Below, piece after piece: positions 6,574 through 14,561 of a DNA stretch of 22,155 nt; position 1 is the first letter of the stretch; every line of letters begins with the position of its first letter. The stretch spans positions 1 through 22,155 of the forward strand of contig JAJYBA010000008.1 in the NCBI GenBank assembly GCA_021779235.1, given 5' to 3'. The position numbers were made by a program, and so were the translations under genes. The DNA comes from Bacillota bacterium. GTDB taxonomy: Bacteria; Bacillota; Clostridia; Clostridiales; Clostridiaceae. Below the pieces are notes generated by a model, which did no database searches, was not told the origin of the DNA, and was given only the letters and a program-made list of their open reading frames with translations.

Positions 6574-8616
6574 TTACACTAAAGCAGCAACATCTAGTAT
6601 CAATGTAACTAGGCCATCTCCTAAAATAGTTGCTCCTATATATTCTTTTAATCCCTGTAGTGTTTTTCCTAGTGGCTTTATTACAATTTCTTGTTGACCT
6701 AGCAATGAATCTACTAAAAGTCCTACTATTTTTTCTCCAACTTTTACAATAACAATGTATTTTTTTGTTTTCTCACTAGTTTCTGTTTGCAATTTTTTAC
6801 TTACCCTTACTAGTGGAATTACACTATCATTGTAAACAATAACTTCTTTATTATTAGTTTTCTTAATTAGTTCATCCTTATAGTCTATTACTCTATCAAT
6901 ATAACCAAGTGAAATAGCCATAGTTTCATCACCAATTTTTACGAGTAGCGCTTGGATAATTTGTAGTGTCAATGGCAATCTTATAATAAAGGAAGTTCCT
7001 TTGTCAATTTCACTTATAGCATCTACTGTTCCACCAAGGGCAGCAATTTTAGTTTTAACAACATCCATACCAACGCCACGTCCAGAAATATCTGTTACTT
7101 TCTCATTAGTGCTAAAGCCTTGTGCAAAAATTAAATTCTTTACATCTGAATCTGACATTCCTTCAGTATTTATACCAATTTTATTAGCTTTTGCCTTGAT
7201 TTTATCAACATCTAGTCCCTTACCATCATCTTCTACTTTTATTATGGCTTTAGTACCTTCAGGATAAGCTATCAGTTTAATCTTCCCAATAGGGTTTTTC
7301 CCTTTAGCAATTCTTTCTTCACTCGGTTCTATGCCATGATCCGCAGCATTTCTAAGCAAATGCAATAGCGGTTCACCTATTTCATCAATAACTGTTCTAT
7401 CAAGTTCTGTTTCTTGCCCTTGTATTACAAGTTCCATTTCTTTTCCAAGGTCTTTTGATAAATCTCTTATCATCCTTGGAAATCTATTGAATACTACTTC
7501 TAATGGAAGCATTCTTATTTTCATTACTAAATCTTGTAACTCTGATGTGGCCCTAGCCACCTGTTCTAAAGTTTCATTTAAATCAGTCAATTTATGATTA
7601 CTACTTATTTGTTCTAGTCTTGTTCTATGAATTACAAGTTCAGAAACCATATTCATAAATTTATCTAGTCTTTCCAGTTCAACTCTCACTGATTGATGAG
7701 CTTTTTTATGAACTACTGTTTCTTTCTTATCATTATCTTTATTTTTTTCCTCCACGGTAGCCATGGTTTTTACTGTTTCCATTTTAACTTCTGGAGATTT
7801 TTCTATTTCTTTAAAGTCCCCAGATTTATCCGAAAGTTTTTCCTTAACAATTTTAACGTCAACATTTTCTACCATTACCTTTTCCACTTCAGAAATATTT
7901 AACAAAATATCAATTACTTCTTCTCTGTCTTTATTAGTAATATAAATTAAATTTATTTCAAACTCAAAATTCTCATTTTCTATTTCTTCTGCTCCAGGTA
8001 TAGATTTAATTATTTCACCATATTCTTCTAAGCTCTTAAAAATGAGAAATGCTCTTGCTGACTTAAGTAGTGTATTTTCACTTATTAGAATCTTTATTTC
8101 ATAGGCATTAAACATTTTATCCATAGCTTGCTTAACAACATTAATGTCATATTCATTAAGACTAATTCTCTCATTAAGATTAGAGTCACTCTCGCAAGCT
8201 ACATCATTTTCTTTCTCTGAATTTTTAGCAGCATCATTTCCTTCTGCTATAGAATGCAAATCATGCAATATGTCTTCAATTGAAATTTCCTCAGAAATTC
8301 CCTCTGAAATATTATTTACCATTTTTTCTAAAGTATCCAAACATCTGAATAAAACAGTTACTACTTTTTCTGTTACTTTAAGCTTACCTTCTCTAAATTT
8401 AGATAGAACATCTTCCATTTTGTGTGTTAATTCAGCCATTTGACTAAATCCCATAGTTGCAGCCATACCCTTTATAGTATGAGCTACCCTAAATATTTCA
8501 TTTAACTTATCTATATCTTCTGGATGTTGTTCCAGCTCTAGAAGAGATTCATTCAATGTCTGCAAATTTTCCATAGACTCTTCTAAGAACATTGACATAT
8601 ATTGTGATGTATCCAT
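6574..8616 (-). CDS. cheA: Chemotaxis sensor histidine kinase CheA
   Basis: CheA autophosphorylates under receptor control and hands phosphate to CheY and CheB. The 680 residues carry the full five-domain plan. P1 is an Hpt domain with phosphoacceptor His46 (VAHTIKGMAA). P2 is a CheY/CheB-docking region at about 155-255, and an acidic and lysine-rich linker covers about 255-305. P3 is the dimerisation helices at about 308-365 (SVRVELERLDKFMNMVSELV). P4 is the ATP-binding domain, with its N box (LLRNAADHG, Asn423), G1 box (EDDGKGLD, 462-469) and G2 box (GRGVGMD, 512-518). P5 is a CheW-like domain at about 550-680. AAGGAGGG precedes the ATG. Nothing essential is missing. Confidence 0.98.
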   Translation of the reverse strand: MDTSQYMSMFLEESMENLQTLNESLLELEQHPEDIDKLNEIFRVAHTIKGMAATMGFSQMAELTHKMEDVLSKFREGKLKVTEKVVTVLFRCLDTLEKMVNNISEGISEEISIEDILHDLHSIAEGNDAAKNSEKENDVACESDSNLNERISLNEYDINVVKQAMDKMFNAYEIKILISENTLLKSARAFLIFKSLEEYGEIIKSIPGAEEIENENFEFEINLIYITNKDREEVIDILLNISEVEKVMVENVDVKIVKEKLSDKSGDFKEIEKSPEVKMETVKTMATVEEKNKDNDKKETVVHKKAHQSVRVELERLDKFMNMVSELVIHRTRLEQISSNHKLTDLNETLEQVARATSELQDLVMKIRMLPLEVVFNRFPRMIRDLSKDLGKEMELVIQGQETELDRTVIDEIGEPLLHLLRNAADHGIEPSEERIAKGKNPIGKIKLIAYPEGTKAIIKVEDDGKGLDVDKIKAKANKIGINTEGMSDSDVKNLIFAQGFSTNEKVTDISGRGVGMDVVKTKIAALGGTVDAISEIDKGTSFIIRLPLTLQIIQALLVKIGDETMAISLGYIDRVIDYKDELIKKTNNKEVIVYNDSVIPLVRVSKKLQTETSEKTKKYIVIVKVGEKIVGLLVDSLLGQQEIVIKPLGKTLQGLKEYIGATILGDGLVTLILDVAALV

Positions 8617-8660
8617 TTTTTCCCTCCTTATTAATCATTAATGCTTAATTGTTATCTGTT

Positions 8661-9425
8661 TTATATTTTTTTATAAATAAATGTAGATGTTTTTTCAAAT
8701 CCATACTCTTTGTAATTATATATACTTTCAGTAGCCCCAACAAAAAGTAATCCACCCTTTTTTAATGACGCACTAAATTTTTTATATATTTTATCCTTAA
8801 CATCCTGATTGAAATAAATAACTACATTTCGACACACTATTAAATCAAAATTACTTTCATAGTTATCTAAAATAAGATCATGTTTCTTAAATTCCACCAT
8901 TTTTTTAATCTGAGAATTAATGCAGTATTTATCACCATTAACTACGAAATACTTATCCAAAAATTGTTTTGGTACGTTTTTAACTTCTGAATAAACATAT
9001 TCGCCATTTTTAGCTTTTTGCAAAATGGTGCTGTCTATATCTGTAGCTATAATTTTATGATTAGCTCTTGGATTTAAATTATCCATAATCATAGCAAGGG
9101 AATAAGGTTCAGCTCCAATAGAACAAGCCGCACTCCAGATTTTAAGCCCTGAATTATATGAGAGTTCTGATTGAACTTTTTTTGAAAGTTCATCGAATAT
9201 TTCAGGATTTCTAAAAAACTCTGTTACGTTTATTGTAATAAAGTCTAAGAATTTCTGTTTTTGAGCAGGATCTTTCTTTAATAAACTAATATACTCTTCT
9301 ACTGAACTCACATCAACTCTTGACATTAAACTTAAAATTCGTCTATGCAATTGATTAGATTTATAAGCTGATAAATCTATATTATATTCTTTTAAAACCC
9401 ATTGTTCAAAATATATTAAATCCAT
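8661..9425 (-). CDS. cheR: Chemotaxis protein methyltransferase CheR
   Basis: CheR adds methyl groups from S-adenosylmethionine to glutamates of chemoreceptors. The 254-residue product has the N-terminal helical domain, with a basic receptor-facing helix (LHRRILSLMSR). The Rossmann domain has the conserved TEFFRN motif near residue 68-73, the SAM-binding loop (WSAACSIGAEPYSLAM, where most relatives have GCSTGEEPYS), the acidic ATDID strand, and CRNVVIYF. A C-terminal receptor-tethering peptide is not apparent, so the short form fits. The AGGAG site overlaps the end of cheB and is rather far (about 13 bases) from this ATG. I see no better start in frame. Confidence 0.95.
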   Translation of the reverse strand: MDLIYFEQWVLKEYNIDLSAYKSNQLHRRILSLMSRVDVSSVEEYISLLKKDPAQKQKFLDFITINVTEFFRNPEIFDELSKKVQSELSYNSGLKIWSAACSIGAEPYSLAMIMDNLNPRANHKIIATDIDSTILQKAKNGEYVYSEVKNVPKQFLDKYFVVNGDKYCINSQIKKMVEFKKHDLILDNYESNFDLIVCRNVVIYFNQDVKDKIYKKFSASLKKGGLLFVGATESIYNYKEYGFEKTSTFIYKKI

Positions 9426-9434
9426 TAGCTATAC

Positions 9435-10532
9435 TCATCTCCTCATTACTACTTTATTAATTTCTTCAGCAACATTGGTCAGAGGAACAACTTCATCTAC
9501 TTTGCCTGTTTCAAAAGCAACCTTTGGCATCCCATATATTATACAAGTAGATTCATGTTCAGCCATAGTAATACCACCATTGTCTTTAACAGCTACTGTA
9601 CCCTGTGCACCATCTTTCCCCATGCCAGTAAGTATAACGCTTAGGAGTCTAGATCCATAAACTTTAGAGGCAGATATGAAGAGTTTATCTACAGCAGGCC
9701 TGACACCCCAAAGGGTAGGTTCTGTATTTAAATGTATCCTCTTATCACTGCCTATTTCCATATGATATCCACCTGGAGCGATATAAACTACATTTTTTTC
9801 GACGTAATCGCCATCCTGTGCTTCTATAACCTTTAATTTACTGTTTAAGTTGAGTCTGTCTGCAAAAGCCTTTGTAAAACCCATTGGCATATGTTGAACT
9901 ACCAAAACTGGTACTCCTATATTTTCCGGCAGAGCTGTTATTACTTTATATAACGCTTTAGGACCACCAGTAGAAGCTCCAATTACCACAGCCTCTATAT
10001 TATGCTCAACTACGGTTTTACTATAGTCTACTGCTACTTCCTTTTCTACTCTATTTGTAATCCTATGAGAATTTTCTCTCTTTGTTTTAAAACTTTTTTC
10101 TGCAACTTTGGTATTTTCACCCTCACTTTGCATGGAAGCCAATTTTATTTTCTGGACCAATTCATCTTTAACTTTATTAATATCTAATGATATTGCTCCA
10201 GAGGGCTTTGGTATAAAATCGAAAGCACCTTGTTCAAGACATTCCATAGTGAGTTCAGTGCCAGTTTTAGAAATACTGCTAAGTATAATAACTGGTACAT
10301 TTATATTTATTCTTTTTAATTCCTTTAATGTTGCCATCCCATCCATTTTGGGCATTTCAATATCTAAGGTTATTACATCAGGTGTTTGGCGGGTTATTTT
10401 TGTTAACAAGTCTTCACCATTTTTTGCTGTGTCTATAACTTCCATTTCTGTTTCAGCATTTATCATATCAGAAACAATTTTTCTCATTAATGCTGAATCA
10501 TCTACTACAATCACTTTAATTTTCTTTAACAA
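9435..10532 (-). CDS. cheB: Chemotaxis protein-glutamate methylesterase/deamidase CheB
   Basis: CheB demethylates and deamidates chemoreceptors when phosphorylated by CheA. The N-terminal receiver domain (1-125) has Asp11-Asp12, phosphoacceptor Asp57 (TLDIEMPKMDG) and the KPSG lysine. A charged linker covers about 130-175. The C-terminal esterase (178-365) has the Ser187-His214-Asp307 catalytic triad in GASTGGP, VQHMPMGFT and GMGKDGAQG. The start codon is TTG: GGGGTGA lies six bases upstream, no ATG is available in frame nearby, and the resulting N-terminus MLKKIKVIVVDDS aligns with the family. It is 31 bases after cheD. Confidence 0.97.
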   Translation of the reverse strand: MLKKIKVIVVDDSALMRKIVSDMINAETEMEVIDTAKNGEDLLTKITRQTPDVITLDIEMPKMDGMATLKELKRININVPVIILSSISKTGTELTMECLEQGAFDFIPKPSGAISLDINKVKDELVQKIKLASMQSEGENTKVAEKSFKTKRENSHRITNRVEKEVAVDYSKTVVEHNIEAVVIGASTGGPKALYKVITALPENIGVPVLVVQHMPMGFTKAFADRLNLNSKLKVIEAQDGDYVEKNVVYIAPGGYHMEIGSDKRIHLNTEPTLWGVRPAVDKLFISASKVYGSRLLSVILTGMGKDGAQGTVAVKDNGGITMAEHESTCIIYGMPKVAFETGKVDEVVPLTNVAEEINKVVMRR

Positions 10533-10563
10533 TATATATCACCCCGTTAAGCTTGCATAAAAT

Positions 10564-11052
10564 CTAAATTTCTGTGGTTCCCATACCTACAGTTCTAATA
10601 GACAACACCCCGCTACTTGCATCAAATATCAAGGTTCTTCCTTTATTACCACCAATGTCTTCTGATACTATAGGAATGGATAAAATTTTTAGAGCGTTTT
10701 TCACCGCAATACCATTTCTGTTTCCAATGTCCATAACTATACTTTTATCTGAGAAGTTAAACATTGAAGCTCCACCTGCTATTTTAGCTCTCATGTTTTT
10801 AAGCTTTGCACCTTTTTTTATCATGTCCTCTACTAATATTGGTATAGCTAAATCTGCAAATTTAATTTCATTGGTTATTTTATTAAATTGACTGCTATCT
10901 GGAAGCATTATATGAGCTAATCCCCCAAGCCCTACGGCTTTGTCATAAATTGCAATGCCCACACAAGATCCCAGTCCCACAGTTATTAATTTATCTGGAG
11001 CGAATGCCACATTTAAATCTGCAATTCCTACTTTTATTTCATTATATTCCAT
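10564..11052 (-). CDS. cheD: Chemoreceptor glutamine deamidase CheD
   Basis: CheD converts specific receptor glutamines to glutamates and binds CheC, raising its phosphatase activity. The 162-residue product has the characteristic Cys/His/Thr catalytic set with the spacing of the Thermotoga enzyme: Thr24 and Cys30 in LITVGLGSCVGIAIYD, and His47 in GLAHIMLP. The later motifs KIAGGASMF and IGNRN are also present. AGGGTG precedes the ATG, and the gene starts 14 bases after the first cheW. Presence with cheC and cheB/cheR gives the organism both the methylation system and the CheC/CheD system, as in Bacillus subtilis. Confidence 0.96.
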   Translation of the reverse strand: MEYNEIKVGIADLNVAFAPDKLITVGLGSCVGIAIYDKAVGLGGLAHIMLPDSSQFNKITNEIKFADLAIPILVEDMIKKGAKLKNMRAKIAGGASMFNFSDKSIVMDIGNRNGIAVKNALKILSIPIVSEDIGGNKGRTLIFDASSGVLSIRTVGMGTTEI

Positions 11053-11066
11053 AATTACACCCTATT

Positions 11067-11516
11067 TTATAATATTTGTATTTTTTCTTCTTCTGTTAAT
11101 ATAGCTGAAAGATTTAAATATATAATTATTCTACCATCAATTTTAATAAGTCCTTTGATATATCTTTTAGATATTCCTGAAATTATTTCCGGCGAATCTT
11201 CTATGCTATCTGTCTTTACATCCTTAACTTCAGAAACAAAATCAACTATTATACCTATTTTACTATGATTTTGCTTAGCAACTATTATCTTAGATTCTTC
11301 TTGTATTTCTGAGAAAGGCAAATTAAATCTTTTTGATAATGTAATAACTGGTAAAATTTTACCCTCGTAATTTATCACACCTTCCACAAATTGTGGTGAA
11401 TCTGGAATTTTAGTTGACTTTTCGTATCCCAGTATTCTTTCCACTTCCATAATATTAGTAGCATAATATTCACCATTTATGCTAAAAATCAAGATTTTGA
11501 TTTCTTGTTCTTTCAT
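11067..11516 (-). CDS. cheW: Chemotaxis coupling protein CheW, first copy in the operon
   Basis: The 149 residues form one CheW domain: an N-terminal strand (IKILIFSINGEYYATNIMEVERIL), the FVEGVINYEGKILPVITLSKRF core at about 43-64, and a second half with IGIIVDFVSEV and YIKGLIKIDGRIIIYLNLSAIL. It has a slightly longer C-terminal tail than the copy at 5172, and the two are clearly diverged, so this is an old duplication rather than a recent one. The GGGGG ribosome site overlaps the fapA stop, 11 bases away, suggesting coupling to fapA. It could couple a different receptor class or act as a CheV-like adaptor, but it has no receiver domain. Confidence 0.9.
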   Translation of the reverse strand: MKEQEIKILIFSINGEYYATNIMEVERILGYEKSTKIPDSPQFVEGVINYEGKILPVITLSKRFNLPFSEIQEESKIIVAKQNHSKIGIIVDFVSEVKDVKTDSIEDSPEIISGISKRYIKGLIKIDGRIIIYLNLSAILTEEEKIQIL

Positions 11517-11527
11517 ATTAAATCCCC

Positions 11528-13510
11528 CTACAATAGTAATTTATCAACTATCAGTTCTCTGCTTTCGTCTAAAAACGCATGAACATTTTTGCTAGGAACA
11601 TCTAGAACATACTCTCTAGCACCTATAATAAATCTAGTATTTGGATAAGCAACTTCTGCCCATATGTGGCCATGATTTTCTACAATAAGCTTTGTTGATA
11701 CCCCACCTATGCCTCCAACTATTTTGCATTTAATTTCTTTTCCAGCTTTTATAACTCCACCTCTAGCTACACTTTTATCCTTTTGAAATATTACACTATC
11801 ACTAGCGGCTATTTGTGATACATATTGTCCTTTACCACTAAAGATAATATTACCTGAACTCTTAATTATTGAGTCTTGGCAATAGTCTAGCACCACATCT
11901 ACAGGAAGAGTTAAATTCATCTCTAGAACTGCAATTTTATTATCTATAATCCTCACTGCATCATTTAGTTCTTCATAGCTCTTAATATTAAGAGGACCTA
12001 AATCAAGTATTCTATGTTTAATGATAAATATTAATTCATCTTCAGAATCTTGATGCTGAAGTATGCTTTTAGCTACTTTAATGGAGGTTTTAGGAAGTTT
12101 TTTAAATTTAGTTTCAAGTAAAATTTTAATAAGTTCACCATCACTAGTATTTCTTTCTAAAAGGTTCATTTCTTTCAATTGCCTAATGGAAGATATTAAT
12201 TTTGAGAGATCATTTTTCATGCTCTTTAAGTCACTTAAATATTCTAAAGTTAATACATCTTCTTTTCCAGCAGCAACACTGGAATGAATTACATTTCCCT
12301 TTACCACAACATCTCCATTAGCTGTAATTTCTGCTTCTGCTACATTATTTTTAATTAAAATAGAATTACCTGATTCAACTTTCATACCTTCTTTTACACT
12401 GCCATGGATAATTATATCCCCCACAAATTTAATATTCCCTGTTTTTAATTCTACATCACCATTTATTTCGTGAGTTTCATAGACGAAAAATATGCTTCCC
12501 CTTGCTGAAGGTTTACCTTTCCTTGAAGCCACAACAGTATATTCATCTGTAAGCTCAGTACCTTCTCCTGCACCTAATACTATTTTTTTTGCATTTTTAG
12601 CTTTTACAGGCTTATCTGCAATATCTATTCCATCTTCTCCATTTTTCCCTGGATAAAGAATAGCTAAAACTTGTCCCTTTTCTACCCCTTCTACAGAACC
12701 TATAGCCTTGTAGTCTATAACCTGATCATTATCATAATCTTCAACATTTTGTTCCCCTGCATCATTGTATTTTATTTCTATTCTATCATCTATTCCATCT
12801 ATGGTTTTTTTCCCTGATGCAATAAGTAGTTCTGAAATCTCATTAACTTCAGCACATTTTGCAATGTTCATCTTCAAAATGCCATATTTAATATTATGAT
12901 TTAGTAGCTCATTCTTAATTTCTGATTCTGTAAATTTAGGTGGCATAATTTCTTCTTTTACGTCTATTTCTATTAAGACTGAATTGGTGGCCTTTACATC
13001 TTTTAGTTTATAAGTGATATTAGGTTTATATACAATGCTAATATAAGCTTCCATCTTATCTGAACTTGTTCTTAAATTCATATGTCTTTTAGCTTCATCT
13101 TTATTGAAAATAACTTCAATATTGCTTTCCTCGTATACATTCGTACGTGTGTTAACCTTTTCTCCATCTACGGTTACAGTAACATTGTTTTTAGTAGAAA
13201 TTACTGCTGGCTTTCCACCTTGTTTTGGGTTTTTTATAAGAATTTTACCATCTTCAATTCCTATAGTTCCATTTATATCTTCTAGAGGGGTATGTTTTTC
13301 AAGAACTTTTTCTTTGCAAGTATCTTGATCCTTTAAGCCTTCTATAGCATCAATAGAAATTACAGCATGTTTCTTAAACAAACCTCTTTTTTCCTCTAGT
13401 ATTGAATATTTAATCCTTTCTACAGGAACTCCTAAACTAACACTTGCATTCTGTAAACATTCCTGTACATTAACCCCTTCGAATTTTTGAGTACCAACTT
13501 TATCTACCAC
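11528..13510 (-). CDS. fapA: FapA-family (DUF342) flagellar assembly protein with Jag-N-like N-terminus
   Basis: The 660-residue protein begins (about 10-50) with a segment like the N-terminal domain of the RNA-binding protein Jag (LGVPVERIKYSILEEKRGLF). A second variable region follows (about 80-250), then the DUF342/FapA body. Short Gly/Val/Ile strands at about 320-415 look like a right-handed beta-solenoid (for example INGDVELKTGNIKFVGDII). A helical, coiled-coil-like insertion spans about 420-535, and the solenoid resumes at about 545-640 (SSGNIIFSGKGQ, GGVIKAGKEIKCKIVGG). Its biochemical role is not established; the family is linked to flagella and polarity by gene context. The start is GTG, with GAGGTGG five bases upstream. 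First gene of the che operon, with a sigma-28-type promoter at 13589-13615. Confidence 0.85.
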   Translation of the reverse strand: MVDKVGTQKFEGVNVQECLQNASVSLGVPVERIKYSILEEKRGLFKKHAVISIDAIEGLKDQDTCKEKVLEKHTPLEDINGTIGIEDGKILIKNPKQGGKPAVISTKNNVTVTVDGEKVNTRTNVYEESNIEVIFNKDEAKRHMNLRTSSDKMEAYISIVYKPNITYKLKDVKATNSVLIEIDVKEEIMPPKFTESEIKNELLNHNIKYGILKMNIAKCAEVNEISELLIASGKKTIDGIDDRIEIKYNDAGEQNVEDYDNDQVIDYKAIGSVEGVEKGQVLAILYPGKNGEDGIDIADKPVKAKNAKKIVLGAGEGTELTDEYTVVASRKGKPSARGSIFFVYETHEINGDVELKTGNIKFVGDIIIHGSVKEGMKVESGNSILIKNNVAEAEITANGDVVVKGNVIHSSVAAGKEDVLTLEYLSDLKSMKNDLSKLISSIRQLKEMNLLERNTSDGELIKILLETKFKKLPKTSIKVAKSILQHQDSEDELIFIIKHRILDLGPLNIKSYEELNDAVRIIDNKIAVLEMNLTLPVDVVLDYCQDSIIKSSGNIIFSGKGQYVSQIAASDSVIFQKDKSVARGGVIKAGKEIKCKIVGGIGGVSTKLIVENHGHIWAEVAYPNTRFIIGAREYVLDVPSKNVHAFLDESRELIVDKLLL

Positions 13511-13535
13511 TTATACCACCTCTTTCTATAAAGAA

Positions 13536-13544
13536 ATTATACCA
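13536..13544 (-). promoter_or_regulatory. Possible extended -10 sigma-A promoter before fapA
   Basis: The minus strand reads TGGTATAAT, a perfect extended -10 element (TGN-TATAAT). The -35 position has AGCAAA, a poor match, which extended -10 promoters tolerate. Transcription would begin near 13529, leaving about 19 bases including the GAGGTGG ribosome site. It could give a sigma-28-independent basal supply of the che operon. This is a sequence match only. Confidence 0.35.
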
Positions 13545-13580
13545 TAATTCCTCCATATTTTGCTTAACATCTCAAATATT

Positions 13581-14465
13581 TTATTTATTTATCGTTCTAT
13601 TTTGCATATACTTTACAAAATTCTGTTTATTCTCATTTAATTCTGCCTCAAATTCTTTCATTATTGCATTTATTATTGCATTTTTTGATGAATTAAACGA
13701 AAATCCATCCACACTTTTTATCGGCAGTACATTTGGCGAGGTTCCAGAAATAAACAAACCTGTTAATGATTCAAGGTCACTTTCATGGATGTTTTTTTCT
13801 TCAAATTTTATATTTAACTTTTTGCAAACTTTTATAATAAACTGTCTTGTTATACCAGGCAACACATTCTCTACCTTTGAGGTTACAACCGTAGAACCCT
13901 GAACCATAAAGATATTTGATCTACTTCCTTCAGTTATAAATCCAGAATCATCCACTAAAATTGCCTCATATACGTTTTTATTATTGATTTGTTCGTTTAC
14001 TTTTTCTCTAAAAACATTATTAATTACTTTAGCATTTGGATTGCTGCGTTCTCCATGGTAGGTAATAGTTTTTACCCCCTCTTCGTATTGATGTTTTGAA
14101 GGATAGGTGTGCGGTGTGAAATATGCTAAAAAACTTTCATTAAAGACACTATTATTATCTAAACTCTCCTCATTGGGACTATAATTTATTACTAATTTTA
14201 TATTTCCTTCTTTCACATTATTCTTATATATTAACTTAAGAATTCCATCTATAATTTCATCCTTTGATATACTTAACTTATAGTTCGTAATTTTCGCAGA
14301 ATTTTCAAGACGAAGTAAGTGTTCCATAAGAAAAATCGGAATTCCATCATTTATTCTTATAACTTCATATAGTGATTTTCCTACACTACAATTATAATTC
14401 TGAAATTCTTCACAATTCTTCATTTCGTCCTTAAATAAAAAGTATGTATTTATGCATTTTTCCAT
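13581..14465 (-). CDS. Class IV PLP-dependent aminotransferase (BCAT / D-amino-acid / aminodeoxychorismate lyase fold)
   Basis: The 294-residue length and motifs fit the fold-type IV family. The likely PLP-binding Lys146 is in NPNAKVINN, Glu179 in ITEGSRSNIF binds the PLP ring nitrogen, PGITR (203-207) lies in the phosphate-binding loop, and SGTSPNVLPI comes near the C-terminus. The family includes branched-chain aminotransferase, D-alanine aminotransferase and 4-amino-4-deoxychorismate lyase. Sequence alone does not choose between them, and no pab or ilv genes are adjacent. GTAAGGAGGA precedes the ATG. A 25-base palindrome lies 30 bases upstream. The 3' end of the gene contains the sigma-28-type promoter of the che operon, so these codons do double duty. 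Confidence 0.87.
   Translation of the reverse strand: MEKCINTYFLFKDEMKNCEEFQNYNCSVGKSLYEVIRINDGIPIFLMEHLLRLENSAKITNYKLSISKDEIIDGILKLIYKNNVKEGNIKLVINYSPNEESLDNNSVFNESFLAYFTPHTYPSKHQYEEGVKTITYHGERSNPNAKVINNVFREKVNEQINNKNVYEAILVDDSGFITEGSRSNIFMVQGSTVVTSKVENVLPGITRQFIIKVCKKLNIKFEEKNIHESDLESLTGLFISGTSPNVLPIKSVDGFSFNSSKNAIINAIMKEFEAELNENKQNFVKYMQNRTINK
13589..13615 (-). promoter_or_regulatory. Sigma-28 (SigD/FliA) type promoter for the fapA-che-fliMY operon
   Basis: The minus strand reads TAAAGTAT, eleven bases, then AACGATAA, against the consensus TAAAGTTT-N11-GCCGATAA (7 of 8 and 6 of 8, exact spacing). It shares the ACGATAA core with the flgM promoter. It lies inside the last codons of the upstream aminotransferase gene. 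Transcription would begin near 13582, about 70 bases before the fapA GTG. This places all eleven downstream genes in the late flagellar class. Confidence 0.82.
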
Positions 14466-14494
14466 ATGAATCCTCCTTACGGTTCTCCGAAATA

Positions 14495-14519
14495 AGATAA
14501 CAATTATTAATTGTTATCT
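14495..14519. promoter_or_regulatory. 25-base perfect palindrome, candidate operator upstream of the aminotransferase
   Basis: Arms of 12 bases (AGATAACAATTA and its complement) flank one central base. The palindrome lies 30 bases upstream of the aminotransferase ATG and 42 bases after the HAD gene stop. A loose minus-strand promoter (TTGGAG, 17 bases, TGTTAT) would place it across the spacer and -10. After the palindrome the minus strand reads TTATTTC, too weak for a convincing terminator. It resembles binding sites of dimeric repressors, but I cannot name the protein. Confidence 0.45.
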
Positions 14520-14534
14520 CTCCAAAATGAATAT

Positions 14535-14557
14535 TAAATCATCACCTGTGGTGTTGC
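14535..14557 (-). repeat. 23-base element, copy 2, just after the HAD gene stop
   Basis: Matches the element at 43-65 at 21 of 23 positions, in the same orientation and the same place: it starts four bases after a stop codon. In this copy CACC and GGTG could pair around a three-base loop; in copy 1 one pair is lost, so hairpin formation is probably not what is conserved. It lies 15 bases from the 25-base palindrome. Confidence 0.5.
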
Positions 14558-14561
14558 TATA

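Noticed and set aside
13718..13725. Perfect GCCGATAA (sigma-28 -10 box) on the minus strand inside the aminotransferase gene
   Set aside because: Eleven bases upstream there is GAACCTCG, no TAAA box, and no gene starts nearby. It reads as ordinary codons of the LPIKSVDG segment.
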